NCBI RefSeq assembly: GCF_022229005.1
Contig: NZ_JAKKFD010000020.1
Span: 62,001 to 126,000, forward strand
Direction of reading: 5' to 3'
DNA from: Micromonospora trifolii
Lineage (GTDB): Bacteria > Actinomycetota > Actinomycetes > Mycobacteriales > Micromonosporaceae
DNA length: 64,000 bases
Both the position numbers and the translations under genes were made by a program. This document shows, one piece after another, positions 7,113-18,691 of the stretch (position 1 is the first letter of the stretch; each line of letters begins with the position of its first letter). Below the pieces are notes generated by a model. It saw nothing but the letters and a program-made list of their open reading frames with translations, had not been told where the DNA came from and did no database searches.

Positions 7113-9260
7113 GTGGAGACGAGGAGACCAACCACGAGCGCCGGCCCGATCATCGCGGGCCGGTTCCGTGGCGACATCGAAGGGCTGCGTGGCCTCGCGC
7201 TGGTGCTGGTGCTGGTCGGGCACGCGGGCATCTCCGCCCTCCCCGCGGCGTTCGTCGCCGTCGACGTCTTCTTCGTGATCTCCGGCTTCCTGATCACCGG
7301 ACTCCTCGTCGACGAGATCCGCCGGACCGGCGGAATCCGCATCGTCGACTTCTACGCCCGACGCGCCAAGCGCCTGCTGCCGGCCGCCACCGTCGTCCTC
7401 GTGGCGAGCCTCCTGCTCACCTACCTCTTCCTGCCCCCGATCCGGTGGTCCGAGACTGCCCGGGATGCCCTGGCCAGCGCGGTCTACGCGATGAACTGGC
7501 GTCTGGTGGAGCAGTCGACCGACTATCTACGCTCCGAGGAGGCGCCCAGCATTGTTCAGCACTTCTGGTCGCTCGCCGTGGAGGAGCAGTTCTACCTGGT
7601 GTGGCCGCTGCTCCTGCTCGTCGTCGCCCTCGCGGTTTCGCGCCGCACGTCCCGGCACACCGACGCGCGGCCGTCGATCTCGGGCAGTCGGCCGGGCGGA
7701 CACAGCGGGCCGTTCCTCGGCGACCGGATGTCCCGGTGGCTGCTCGCCGCCTTCGCCCTGGTCGGCATCCCGTCGCTGGCCTGGTCGATTCACCTGAGTC
7801 AGACCGAGCCCGCGCGGGCGTACCTCGTCACCACCACCCGGATGTGGGAACTGGCGTTGGGCGGTGGCCTGGCGATCCTGGGTGGACATCTGTCCCGGCT
7901 GCCGCGGCCCGCAGCGATCGCGCTCGGCTGGGCCGGTATGGCCACTGTCGCCCTCGCCGCGATGCTGATCCGACCGGAGACGGCCGCCTACCCGGGATAT
8001 CTGGCGTTGCTGCCCACCCTCGGCGCGGTCGCGATCATCGCGGCCGGGCCCGGCGCCGGACGATACGGGCCGGCCCTGGTGCTCAACAGGCGGCCGACCC
8101 GCGCGGTCGGTGCGGTGTCGTACTCGTGGTATCTGTGGCACTGGCCGCTGCTGGTGGTGGCGGAAGCCCGGTGGGGGCCGCTGGGAACCACTGCCGGGCT
8201 CGCGATGATCCTCTGTTCGGCGGTCCCGGCGGTGCTGACCTACCACCTGGTGGAGAATCCGTTCCGGTACGCACAGTTCTCCAGGGCCCGCGTGTTGCGA
8301 ATGGGACTGGCCGCCACCAGCGTCACAGTCCTCACCGGAATCGGACTGCAACTGGCGGTCCGACCACCGGTCTCGGCCCAGGCGCCACTCGCCGGCGGTG
8401 CTTCGCCGACTGCGTCGCCCGGGGGCGAGCGGGCTGCGGCACCGGTGGACCGGTTCGCCCGCATCACACCCGATCCGCTCGAGGCCCGCGACGATCTGCC
8501 CGACGTCTACCGGGACGACTGCGTCACGCAGGCACAGGAGGCAGGCCTGCGCAGCTGCACCTACGGTGACAGTGACTCGGCGGTCGAGGTGGCGGTGGCC
8601 GGTGACTCGCACGCGGCGCACTGGGTGCCGGCCCTCCAGGTCATCGCGGCGGAGCGCGGCTGGCGGCTGGTCACCTACATCAAGACGACGTGTTCCTTCC
8701 TGACCGCGCCGATCAGCATCGCCGGGCGGCCGGACCCCAGCTGCACGGAATGGAACCGGAATCTGCGAACCGCGCTCACCGGCGAGCGGCGACCCCGGCT
8801 GCTCATCGTCTCCAGCGTGACCCAGATTCCGTTGGTGGACGGCAGCCCACCGCCACCGGGCCCGGCGACGGCGGATGCGCAGACGGCCGCGTTGTCGCAG
8901 ACCTGGTCGGAGGTGACCAGGGCCGGCGTACCGCTGGTGGTCATCCGGGACACCCCGTCGTTCAAAGTCGACATCGCCGAGTGCGTCTCGGCCCATCGCG
9001 AGCGGCTCACCGCCTGTGCGCAGCCCCGGGAGCGCGCGCTCACCTGGGGCATACCGCAGGAGCGCGCCGCGACAGCGGTGCCCGACGCGCGCCTGGCCGA
9101 TCTCAACGACGTCATCTGTCCCACCGAACCGTGCCCTGCGGTGATCGACGGGTTGCTCGTCTACCGGGACGCCCATCACCTGACCGCCACGTACGCCCGC
9201 AGCCTCGCCCCGCGGCTGCACGACCGGTTGCGCGAACTCGTGTCACCACACCTGCCGTAG
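7113..9260 (+). CDS. OafA/YrhL-type membrane acyltransferase with C-terminal SGNH domain
   Basis: The 715-residue protein combines an integral-membrane acyltransferase-3 domain (residues ~15-400, about ten helices) and an extracytoplasmic SGNH/GDSL domain. The membrane part has the signature DIEGLRGLALVLVLVGHAG with the catalytic His, FVAVDVFFVISGFLITGLL, the arginine loop ARRAKRLLPAA and SIVQHFWSLAVEEQFYLVWP. After a Pro/Ser/Ala linker the SGNH part has VAVAGDSHAAHWVPAL (~497-500) and a C-terminal DAHHLT supplying Asp and His. This architecture O-acetylates cell-surface glycans, passing the acyl group across the membrane. GTG 7113 is preferred because GGAG lies 5 bases upstream. Confidence 0.92.
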   Translation: METRRPTTSAGPIIAGRFRGDIEGLRGLALVLVLVGHAGISALPAAFVAVDVFFVISGFLITGLLVDEIRRTGGIRIVDFYARRAKRLLPAATVVLVASLLLTYLFLPPIRWSETARDALASAVYAMNWRLVEQSTDYLRSEEAPSIVQHFWSLAVEEQFYLVWPLLLLVVALAVSRRTSRHTDARPSISGSRPGGHSGPFLGDRMSRWLLAAFALVGIPSLAWSIHLSQTEPARAYLVTTTRMWELALGGGLAILGGHLSRLPRPAAIALGWAGMATVALAAMLIRPETAAYPGYLALLPTLGAVAIIAAGPGAGRYGPALVLNRRPTRAVGAVSYSWYLWHWPLLVVAEARWGPLGTTAGLAMILCSAVPAVLTYHLVENPFRYAQFSRARVLRMGLAATSVTVLTGIGLQLAVRPPVSAQAPLAGGASPTASPGGERAAAPVDRFARITPDPLEARDDLPDVYRDDCVTQAQEAGLRSCTYGDSDSAVEVAVAGDSHAAHWVPALQVIAAERGWRLVTYIKTTCSFLTAPISIAGRPDPSCTEWNRNLRTALTGERRPRLLIVSSVTQIPLVDGSPPPPGPATADAQTAALSQTWSEVTRAGVPLVVIRDTPSFKVDIAECVSAHRERLTACAQPRERALTWGIPQERAATAVPDARLADLNDVICPTEPCPAVIDGLLVYRDAHHLTATYARSLAPRLHDRLRELVSPHLP

Positions 9261-9274
9261 CGAGGCATTGCCGC

Positions 9275-9323
9275 AGATCGTGGACAGTTTCCGTTACGGG
9301 ACAACGGAAACTGTCCACGATCT
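9275..9323. terminator. Perfect 21-bp stem between acyltransferase and GH9 genes
   Basis: The arms at 9275-9295 and 9303-9323 are perfectly complementary over 21 bp (core GATCGTGGACAGTTTCCGTT), with a 7-base loop ACGGGAC. The element lies between converging stops at 9260 and 9338 and has no T-run on either side. It probably terminates both genes; its length and perfection are notable for a simple terminator. Confidence 0.75.
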
Positions 9324-9337
9324 CGTGGCGGTGCCGG

Positions 9338-12343
<3,006 letters not shown>

Positions 12344-12346
12344 TCA

Positions 12347-12360
12347 TGGAAGCGCTCCCA
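12347..12360. promoter_or_regulatory. CebR-like operator upstream of the GH9 cellulase gene
   Basis: TGGAAGCGCTCCCA differs at one position from the CebR palindrome TGGGAGCGCTCCCA known from streptomycetes and Thermobifida. It lies 106 bp upstream of the cellulase start. A CebR homologue and two similar boxes are encoded 7-12 kb away in the window, which makes repression relieved by cellobiose likely. Confidence 0.8.
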
Positions 12361-12361
12361 T

Positions 12362-12673
12362 GGATAACCGACAATGTAATGGGCGGGTCGTCGGTTGGGA
12401 AGCCTGCCGACCGTGACCGACGCGTGCGGCACCGCTTCCGTACTCGTGAGTAACAATGCGCAGCATCTCACGCCATCGACGTTCTTCGATCAATGTGCGG
12501 CGTTTGCGCAGCTCACTGCCGAAGCTTCCGGAAAGATGCTCGCGCTGTTCGAGCGCTTCGGCGGCCAGCCAGACAAACGTACTGTTGCTGACCCACTACG
12601 AAGCGCGAGACAGTACCGCTCACCAGCGGTGCCGTCGACGCCGCCGCTCCCTGGTCAACCCTGAGGAGAAGCG
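12362..12673. other. Intergenic region between GH9 and aldehyde dehydrogenase genes
   Basis: These 312 bp are noticeably less GC-rich than their surroundings and should carry the divergent promoters of the cellulase and the aldehyde dehydrogenase. An open frame at 12395-12664 (+) encodes no domain I recognise and has no good ribosome-binding site. A GAGGAGA site precedes the dehydrogenase ATG. I found no convincing paired -35/-10. Confidence 0.5.
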
Positions 12674-14239
12674 ATGGCACTACGACTCGCCGACGACACC
12701 GCCTGGACCGACATCCTGGCCCGCGCGGTGGCCGTCACCCCGGAGGCGTTCGGCGCCGAGGTCGACGGCGTCACCACACTGCACAACCTGGTCGAGGGCC
12801 AATGGCGGGCGGTCGGCCAGCCGGCCGCGGTCCGCACCCCGGTGGACGACACAGTCCTCATCAACCTGCCCCGCCTCGACGCGACCACCGCGCGCGCCGC
12901 GGTCGCCCACGCCGCCGCCGCGCACCGGACCTGGGCCCGGACCCCGCTTGCCGACCGCAAGGCCCGGGTCGCCGAGGCACTGGACTCGCTCACCGCCCAC
13001 CGCGACCTTCTCGCCCTGCTGCTGGTCTGGGAGATCGGCAAGCCGTGGCGACTGGCCTGCGCCGACGTGGACCGGGCGCTCGACGGCGTCCGCTGGTACG
13101 CCGACGAGATCGACCGGATGCTCGCCGACGGCCGCGAGCCGCTGCCCGGCCCGGTCAGCAACATCGCGTCGTGGAACTACCCGATGAGCGTGCTGGTGCA
13201 CGCCGAACTGGTGCAGCTCCTGGCCGGCAACGCGGTCATCGCCAAGACACCGTCCCAGGGCGGCGCGGTGTGCCTGACCGTCGCGCACGCGCTGATGCAC
13301 CGGGCCGGGCTGCCCGCCACGCTCATCTCCGGCAGCGGCGGGGAGCTGTCCGAGGTGCTGGTCCGGGCACCCGAGATCGGCGCTGTGGCGTTCGTGGGCG
13401 GCCGGTCCAACGGCGGCAAGGTGGCCGCCGCGCTGCTCGACAGCGACAAGCGGCACCTCATCGAGCAGGAGGGCCTCAACGCCTGGGGCATCTGGAACTT
13501 CTCCCAGTGGGACCTGCTCGCCGCCCACCTCAGGAAGGGCTTCGAGTACGGCAAGCAGCGCTGCACCGCGTACCCCCGGTTCGTGGTGCAGCGCGACCTG
13601 GTCGACGAGTTCCTCGACATGTACCTGCCGGTGGTCCGCTCCGTCCGCTTCGGTCACCCGCTCGCCGTCGGCGACGACTGGGCCGCCGGTGACCCACTGC
13701 CCGAGCTGGACTTCGGGCCGCTGATCAGCGCGGCCAAGGCCGACGAGCTACGCCGCACCGTCGACGAGGCGGTCCGCGGCGGCGCGATCCCCCTGCACCG
13801 GGGCAAGCTCACCGGCGCGCCGTTCCTGCCCGGGCAGGACACCTCGGCGTACGTGGCGCCGTCGGTGTTGCTCGCCCCGCCCGGACGGTCCCGGCTGATG
13901 CACGCCGAGCCGTTCGGTCCGGTCGACACGATCGTCGTGGTGGACACCACCGACGAGCTGCTGGCCGCCATGAACGCCTCCAACGGCGCACTGGTGGCCT
14001 CGCTGGCCTGCGACGACACCGACGAGGCCGGCAAGCTCGCCGTGGACCTTCAGGCGTTCAAGGTGGGCATCAACAGGCCGCGCTCCCGCGGTGACCGGGA
14101 CGAACCGTTCGGCGGCCGGGGCGCCTCCTGGAAGGGCGCGTTCGTCGGCGGCGACCTGCTGGTGCAGGCCGTCACCGTCGGTGGCGACAGCCGGCTCTAC
14201 GGCAACTTCCCCGACTACAACAGGTACCCCACCACCTGA
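12674..14239 (+). CDS. Aldehyde dehydrogenase family protein
   Basis: The 521-residue protein should oxidise an aldehyde to a carboxylic acid with NAD(P)+. Residues ~75-190 hold the usual N-terminal coenzyme region ending in NIASWNYPMSVLVHAELVQLLAGNAV; the catalytic Cys is in FEYGKQRCTAYPR, and the C-terminal HAEPFGPVDTIVVVD matches the family EPFGPV motif. The segment around the general-base Glu reads LIEQEGLNAWGIW instead of the common LELGGKNP, so the substrate pocket probably differs. The family-typical SGSGGE loop is present. The start is secure: GAGGAGAAGCG directly precedes ATG. It is transcribed alone, ending at a hairpin. Substrate unknown. Confidence 0.88.
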   Translation: MALRLADDTAWTDILARAVAVTPEAFGAEVDGVTTLHNLVEGQWRAVGQPAAVRTPVDDTVLINLPRLDATTARAAVAHAAAAHRTWARTPLADRKARVAEALDSLTAHRDLLALLLVWEIGKPWRLACADVDRALDGVRWYADEIDRMLADGREPLPGPVSNIASWNYPMSVLVHAELVQLLAGNAVIAKTPSQGGAVCLTVAHALMHRAGLPATLISGSGGELSEVLVRAPEIGAVAFVGGRSNGGKVAAALLDSDKRHLIEQEGLNAWGIWNFSQWDLLAAHLRKGFEYGKQRCTAYPRFVVQRDLVDEFLDMYLPVVRSVRFGHPLAVGDDWAAGDPLPELDFGPLISAAKADELRRTVDEAVRGGAIPLHRGKLTGAPFLPGQDTSAYVAPSVLLAPPGRSRLMHAEPFGPVDTIVVVDTTDELLAAMNASNGALVASLACDDTDEAGKLAVDLQAFKVGINRPRSRGDRDEPFGGRGASWKGAFVGGDLLVQAVTVGGDSRLYGNFPDYNRYPTT

Positions 14240-14251
14240 GCACCGGAGCGG

Positions 14252-14294
14252 GAGAGGCCCCCTTGTGGACGCGCGACGCGCACAGGGGGCTCTC
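14252..14294. terminator. Bidirectional hairpin after the aldehyde dehydrogenase gene
   Basis: GAGAGGCCCCCTTGTG (14252-14267) pairs with CACAGGGGGCTCTC (14281-14294) with small bulges and a 13-base loop of GCG repeats. It sits between converging stops at 14239 and 14303. Confidence 0.7.
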
Positions 14295-14302
14295 GTCGGG
14301 CC

Positions 14303-15367
14303 CTAGGCGAACGCGCCCTTCCGGTCCGCCGCGGCGGCGACGGCGAGGGGGACGGTCAGGGTGAGCAGCCCGCCGTCGCGCTCCACCACAGTGGGCCGCC
14401 CCAGCCGGTGCAGCGTCCGCAGCATCGGGTCGTTGGTGGCCTGGACGTGCAGCACCAGCGCCGCGTACCCAACGCGGTCGGCGTGCTGAATCACGCGGCG
14501 CAGCAACGCCGAGCCCAGCCCGCGCCGCTGCCAGTCGTCGCGCACCAGCAGCGCCACCTCGGCCTCGTCGCCCTCGCCGAGCAGGTTCGCCATGGCGACC
14601 ACCGACCCGGCAGTGCCATCGGAGCCGGTGGTGCTGGCGATCAGCGTCAGCCCTCGGCTCGGCTCCAGCAGTCGACGCAGCCGGGCCGGCTGGGGCAGCG
14701 CCGCCCCGCCCAGGTAACGCCGCTGCCGGCTGCGCGGTGAACACGCCCCGTGCAGCTCCAGCACGCCGGACAGATCCTGGGCGTTGGCCGGCCGGACTGC
14801 CACCTCCGCGCCGTCGGGCAGCACCACTGTGACCTGTTCGGTGGCCCGGCGCGCCACAGTGGCGGCCAGCTCGACCAGGGCCTGCGCCCGCGCGTACTCC
14901 GCCGGGGTGAAGTCGGGCGCGGCCCGGCGCAGCGCGAACGAGCCGCCGGCCGGGTCGGCCAACAGCATGCTGGCCCCGGTTATCCCCCGTTCGACGCCGA
15001 CCGACGCTGGTCGCCAGCTGACGACGTCGGCGGCGAGCAGGGTTCGCAACGCCTCGCCCGCCGCGTCCGGGTCACGCACCAGCCGGTTGGCCAGCCCGAG
15101 CACCCGGGTGGGCTGGTCGGCCAGACCACGCGCCTCGCTGCGCGCCACCCAGCAGTCCCGGCCCCGACCCCGCTCGACGGCGGCGATCAGCTCGGCCTCG
15201 TCGAGCGCGTCCGGCGCGTCGACCAGGAAATCGTCCACAGCGCCCTGTTCGGTGGGCTGCACCTGCACGCTGAGGATGTTGACCCCACGCAGCGCGAGGC
15301 TCGCCGTGAGCACCGACAGGTAACCCGGTCGGTCGTCCACAGTCGCTCGGATCCGCCACAACGTCAT
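14303..15367 (-). CDS. ACT domain - GNAT acetyltransferase fusion
   Basis: The 354-residue protein has an N-terminal ACT-like domain (residues ~1-75: TLWRIRATVDDRPGYLSVLT, LRGVNILSVQVQPTEQGAVDDF), a middle region of ~110 residues, and a C-terminal GNAT domain (~195-345) with the acetyl-CoA loop VRDDWQRRGLGSALLRRV followed by ALVLHVQATNDPMLRTLHRLG. ACT domains bind small ligands, usually amino acids, so an amino-acid-controlled protein acetyltransferase is plausible, as known for some actinobacterial fusions. The start is supported by AAGGGAG 7 bases before ATG. The next gene encodes a second ACT protein sharing the DRPG and VDDF elements, so the two may be functionally paired. Confidence 0.85.
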   Translation of the reverse strand: MTLWRIRATVDDRPGYLSVLTASLALRGVNILSVQVQPTEQGAVDDFLVDAPDALDEAELIAAVERGRGRDCWVARSEARGLADQPTRVLGLANRLVRDPDAAGEALRTLLAADVVSWRPASVGVERGITGASMLLADPAGGSFALRRAAPDFTPAEYARAQALVELAATVARRATEQVTVVLPDGAEVAVRPANAQDLSGVLELHGACSPRSRQRRYLGGAALPQPARLRRLLEPSRGLTLIASTTGSDGTAGSVVAMANLLGEGDEAEVALLVRDDWQRRGLGSALLRRVIQHADRVGYAALVLHVQATNDPMLRTLHRLGRPTVVERDGGLLTLTVPLAVAAAADRKGAFA

Positions 15368-15456
15368 GGTTGGCTCCCTTCCCCGGTAAGAGCCTCACCC
15401 CCGCCTGTTGCCGCCCGGTTGCCCGGCGGTGTCGGCCCGGGAACTCCTCGGGCCGC

Positions 15457-16158
15457 TCAGGGGCCGGCGACCACCGGCGGCGCGCCGACGAGATCGAGTC
15501 GGTCGCCAAGAATCACCGCGCAGGCGCGGACGAGCTGGGTGAGCCGGTCCACCTCGGTGCTGTGGAACGCCGCGGCCGAGAGGGTCTCGCTGCGCTCACG
15601 GGCCACCACCAGTACCAGGCCCGCCCGGCCGAACGGCGCGATCGCGTGGTGGGTGCCGTCGGGAGTGGTCATCGACCGTCCGCGCAGCGGCGTCACCTCC
15701 GGCAACCGCGGGGGTACGGGAGCACGCCAGCTGGCGTGCCCCACCGTCGCCCCGCCGCCCCCGCTGCGCGAGGCCCAGTCGACCGGCACCACGGCGGCCA
15801 CTGCCCAGTCGGCGGCCAGCAGCCCCGGCACCGCGTCGACCAGGGTGGCCAACCCGTCCGCCGGGTTGGCCGCGACCTGGGCCAACAGCTCCGCGTCCTG
15901 GCCGGTGGTGGTGGGCGCGCCGATCGCCCGCCACACACCGTCCACCCGCACCCCCGGTATCGCCGCGAGGCCGGCCAGCAGCCGCTCCACCCGCGCCGCG
16001 CCCGGCCAGACGACAGTGAAGTCGTCCACCGCGCGCCCGCCGAGCCGTTCGAGGACCACCACCTGGACGATGTCCGCCCCGGAGACGCCCAAGGTGCGGG
16101 CGACCTGACCGAGGGTGCCCGGACGGTCCGGCAGGGTGACCCGAACTCGCAGCAACAT
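15457..16158 (-). CDS. ACT domain-containing protein
   Basis: About 233 residues. The N-terminal ACT domain (LLRVRVTLPDRPGTLGQVARTLGVSGADIV, then GGRAVDDFTVVWP, residues ~1-65) is close in pattern to the ACT half of the adjacent ACT-GNAT fusion. The rest forms an alpha/beta region with no catalytic motif I recognise, ending LVRACAVILGDRLDLVGAP. ATG 16158 was chosen because GGAGG lies 7 bases upstream; the longer frame to 16251 adds no family sequence. It precedes the fusion gene on the same strand with an 89-bp gap. A ligand-sensing role is likely but the ligand is unknown. Confidence 0.8.
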   Translation of the reverse strand: MLLRVRVTLPDRPGTLGQVARTLGVSGADIVQVVVLERLGGRAVDDFTVVWPGAARVERLLAGLAAIPGVRVDGVWRAIGAPTTTGQDAELLAQVAANPADGLATLVDAVPGLLAADWAVAAVVPVDWASRSGGGGATVGHASWRAPVPPRLPEVTPLRGRSMTTPDGTHHAIAPFGRAGLVLVVARERSETLSAAAFHSTEVDRLTQLVRACAVILGDRLDLVGAPPVVAGP

Positions 16159-16273
16159 GTCTGTCCCTCCGCTCGGCGGGCCGGCAAAAGAGCGACCGGC
16201 AGGCTGACCCCAGCCTGGTAGTTGACCATTTCGTCCCTGTTGCAGGGGCATGTCCCGAGCGGAAATTCTGACC

Positions 16274-16302
16274 TTGACAACGTGAGCGGGCTGCCATCAA
16301 CT
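16274..16302 (+). promoter_or_regulatory. Sigma-A-like promoter for a probably leaderless transcript
   Basis: TTGACA (16274-16279) is followed after 17 bases by TCAACT (16297-16302). A transcript starting 7 bases downstream would begin at the A of the ATG at 16309, and no ribosome-binding site precedes that ATG. The -35 is perfect and the -10 poor. Confidence 0.5.
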
Positions 16303-16308
16303 AGTCGG

Positions 16309-17388
16309 ATGAGCGATCCGGCCGTCGACGCGTCACGGCCGGGGGCCGTTCCCGTCTCACCGGCGGGGCTGGCCCTGGACCGTCTCGCCGACCACCTGGC
16401 AACGCACCGACCCGAGCTGGCCGTCGGGCCGCTGCGTGCCCAGCTGATCGCGGGCGGCAAGTCCAACCTCACCTACCTGCTGCGCCTCGGCGACCGCGAG
16501 GTGGTGCTGCGCCGCCCACCGCTGGGGCACGTGCTGGCGACCGCGCACGACATGGCGCGCGAGTTCCGGGTCATCTCGGCACTGGCACCGACCGAGGTGC
16601 CGGTCCCGGGCGCGCTGCTGCTCTGCACCGACCCTGAGGTGATCGGCGCGCCGTTCTTCCTCATGGAGCGGGTGCCCGGCGAGGTGTTCCGCACCCGCGC
16701 GCAGACCGACCCGCTGGGTGACGAGCGCCGCCGGGCCCTCGCCATGGCGATGATGGACACGCTCGCCGCGCTGCACAGCGTCGACCCGTCCAGCGTCGGG
16801 TTGGCCGACTTCGGCCGCCCCGAGGGCTACCTCGCCCGGCAGGTCCGCCGCTGGGCCGGGCAGCTCGACCGCTCCCGCAGCCGCCCGCTGCCCGGCATCG
16901 ACGAGCTGCGTGACCTGCTCGCGGCGACCGCCCCGGAGGGCGCGAACGCCGGCCGGATCGTGCACGGCGACTACCGGCTGGACAACCTCCTCGCCTCGGC
17001 CGACCCGGTCGCCGTGCACGCGGTGCTCGACTGGGAGATGGCGACCCTCGGCGACCCCCTCGCCGACCTGGGGCTGCTGCTGACGTACTGGGACGTGCTC
17101 GGCGGCAGCGACACCGCCGCCGGCAACCCCGTCGCCGACGGGCTCGGCCCGCGCGCCGGCTTCCCCACCGGCAGCGAGCTGATCGACAGGTACGCCGGAC
17201 GCAGCGATGTCGACGTCGGGCCGCTGCACTGGCACGTGGCGCTGGGCTGTTTCAAGCTCGCTGTCATCTGCGAGGGAATCCACTACCGCCACACGCTCGG
17301 GCAGACGCTCGGCGAGGGCTTCGACCGGATCGGCGAGATGGTGGCACCGCTGGTCGCACACGGGCTGACCGCCGCCAGGGAGCGGTGA
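16309..17388 (+). CDS. Phosphotransferase (APH family), acyl-CoA dehydrogenase-associated
   Basis: A 359-residue protein-kinase-fold phosphotransferase. It has the ATP-binding start ([25 protein letters not shown]), the AMAREFRV-type helix, the catalytic loop [12 protein letters not shown] (Asp base and Asn) and the metal-binding [17 protein letters not shown]. This subgroup is related to the kinase half of animal ACAD10/ACAD11, which phosphorylates hydroxyacyl-CoA so that the dehydrogenase half can process it. The following gene is an acyl-CoA dehydrogenase overlapping the stop (ATGA), matching that partnership as two polypeptides. Aminoglycoside resistance is much less likely in this context. 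Confidence 0.9.
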   Translation: MSDPAVDASRPGAVPVSPAGLALDRLADHLATHRPELAVGPLRAQLIAGGKSNLTYLLRLGDREVVLRRPPLGHVLATAHDMAREFRVISALAPTEVPVPGALLLCTDPEVIGAPFFLMERVPGEVFRTRAQTDPLGDERRRALAMAMMDTLAALHSVDPSSVGLADFGRPEGYLARQVRRWAGQLDRSRSRPLPGIDELRDLLAATAPEGANAGRIVHGDYRLDNLLASADPVAVHAVLDWEMATLGDPLADLGLLLTYWDVLGGSDTAAGNPVADGLGPRAGFPTGSELIDRYAGRSDVDVGPLHWHVALGCFKLAVICEGIHYRHTLGQTLGEGFDRIGEMVAPLVAHGLTAARER

Positions 17389-18599
17389 TGGACTTCTCAT
17401 ACGACAGCCGGACCGAGGAACTGCGCGCCGAGCTGACCCGGTTCCTGACCGAGCACGTCTACCCGGCCGAGGCCGTGCACGCCGAGCAGGTGGCCGCCGG
17501 GGACCCGTGGTCGCGTACCCCGGTGTTGGCCGAACTGAAGGCGGAGGCCCGCAAGCGCGGCCTGTGGAACCTCTTCCTGCCCGACCCGCGCTACGGCGCC
17601 GGCCTGACCAACCTCCAGTACGCTCCCCTGGCCGAGCTGACCGGGCGCAGCCCGCACCTCGCGCCGGAAGCTGTCAACTGCGCGGCACCGGACACCGGCA
17701 ACATGGAGTTGCTGGCCGAGTTCGGCTCCGAGGCGCAGCAGAAGCGGTGGCTGATGCCGCTGCTGGAGGGTGAGATCCGATCGGCGTTCTGCATGACCGA
17801 GCCGGACGTCGCGTCCTCCGACGCCACGAACATCGCCACCCGGATCACCCGCGACGGCGACGAGTACGTGATCAACGGACGCAAGTGGTGGTCGTCGGGG
17901 GCGATGGACCCGCGCTGCGAGATCTTCATCGTGATGGGCAAGACGGACCCCGCCGCCGACCGGCACCGCCAGCAGAGCATGGTGCTGGTCCCCCGGGACA
18001 CCCCCGGTGTGACAGTGCGCCGGGGCATGACCGTCTTCGGCTACACCGACGGTACGCACGGCGGGCACGCGGAGATCGACTTCACGGACGTCCGGGTGCC
18101 GGCGGAGAACCTGATCGGCGCCGAGGGCACCGGTTTCGCCATCGCCCAGGCCCGGCTGGGGCCGGGCCGCATCCACCACTGCATGAGGCTGATCGGCATG
18201 GCCGAACGGGCATTGGAGCTGGTCTGCCGGCGCGCCAACGAACGGATCGCGTTCGGCCGACCGCTGGCCGAGCAGGGCGTGGTCCGGGAGTGGATCGCCG
18301 AGTCCCGGGTGCGCATCGAGCAGGCCCGGCTGCTGGTGCTCAAGACGGCCTGGCTGATGGACACCGTCGGCAACAAGGGTGCGCACACCGAGATCCAAGC
18401 CATCAAGATCGGCACGCCGGCGATGGCGGAGTGGGTGATCGACAAGGCCATCCAGGGGTACGGCGGCGCCGGTGTCAGCCAGGACACCCCACTGGCCGCC
18501 CTCTGGGCGCAAACCCGCACCCTGCGCCTCGCCGACGGCCCCGACGAGGTGCACCGCAACTCCCTGGCCAAGCGCGAACTCCGCCGCTGGGCGCCGTAG
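17388..18599 (+). CDS. Acyl-CoA dehydrogenase family protein
   Basis: A 403-residue flavoprotein dehydrogenase that should act on CoA thioesters in lipid catabolism. The family features appear in order: an N-terminal helical part ([21 protein letters not shown]), [16 protein letters not shown] in the FAD/substrate region, [21 protein letters not shown], the [16 protein letters not shown] helix and [17 protein letters not shown] with the ending [20 protein letters not shown]. The ATG overlaps the stop of the upstream phosphotransferase and has GGGAG 5 bases upstream. Together with that gene it resembles a split ACAD10/11 system for hydroxylated fatty acyl-CoAs. Confidence 0.93.
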   Translation: MDFSYDSRTEELRAELTRFLTEHVYPAEAVHAEQVAAGDPWSRTPVLAELKAEARKRGLWNLFLPDPRYGAGLTNLQYAPLAELTGRSPHLAPEAVNCAAPDTGNMELLAEFGSEAQQKRWLMPLLEGEIRSAFCMTEPDVASSDATNIATRITRDGDEYVINGRKWWSSGAMDPRCEIFIVMGKTDPAADRHRQQSMVLVPRDTPGVTVRRGMTVFGYTDGTHGGHAEIDFTDVRVPAENLIGAEGTGFAIAQARLGPGRIHHCMRLIGMAERALELVCRRANERIAFGRPLAEQGVVREWIAESRVRIEQARLLVLKTAWLMDTVGNKGAHTEIQAIKIGTPAMAEWVIDKAIQGYGGAGVSQDTPLAALWAQTRTLRLADGPDEVHRNSLAKRELRRWAP

Positions 18600-18607
18600 C
18601 CCCACCC

Positions 18608-18672
18608 CCGTTGATCATGAAGTTATTGCCTTCCACGCCGGCGTGTCATGGCAACAACTTCATGATCAACGG
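18608..18672. terminator. Long TTGATCA-type inverted repeat between convergent genes
   Basis: Arms 18608-18630 and 18650-18672 pair over 23 bp with one mismatch (core GTTGATCATGAAGTT), and the loop contains a secondary ACGCC/GGCGT stem. It lies between the acyl-CoA dehydrogenase stop and the cebR stop, so it is probably a bidirectional terminator. The core is nearly identical to the element at 24687-24742, suggesting a dispersed repeat family. Confidence 0.75.
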
Positions 18673-18691
18673 AGCAGCCCGGGTGGGTGTG

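Noticed and set aside
12395..12664. An 89-codon frame between the GH9 and aldehyde dehydrogenase genes
   Set aside because: There is no ribosome-binding site, no recognisable domain, and the region is needed for promoters; I kept it only as an intergenic entry.
12674..14239. Aldehyde dehydrogenase as a catalytically dead homologue
   Set aside because: The region around the general base is unusual, but the Glu, the catalytic Cys and EPFGPV motif are all present.
16309..17388. Phosphotransferase gene as an aminoglycoside phosphotransferase
   Set aside because: Its coupling to an acyl-CoA dehydrogenase gene matches the ACAD10/11-associated subgroup instead.
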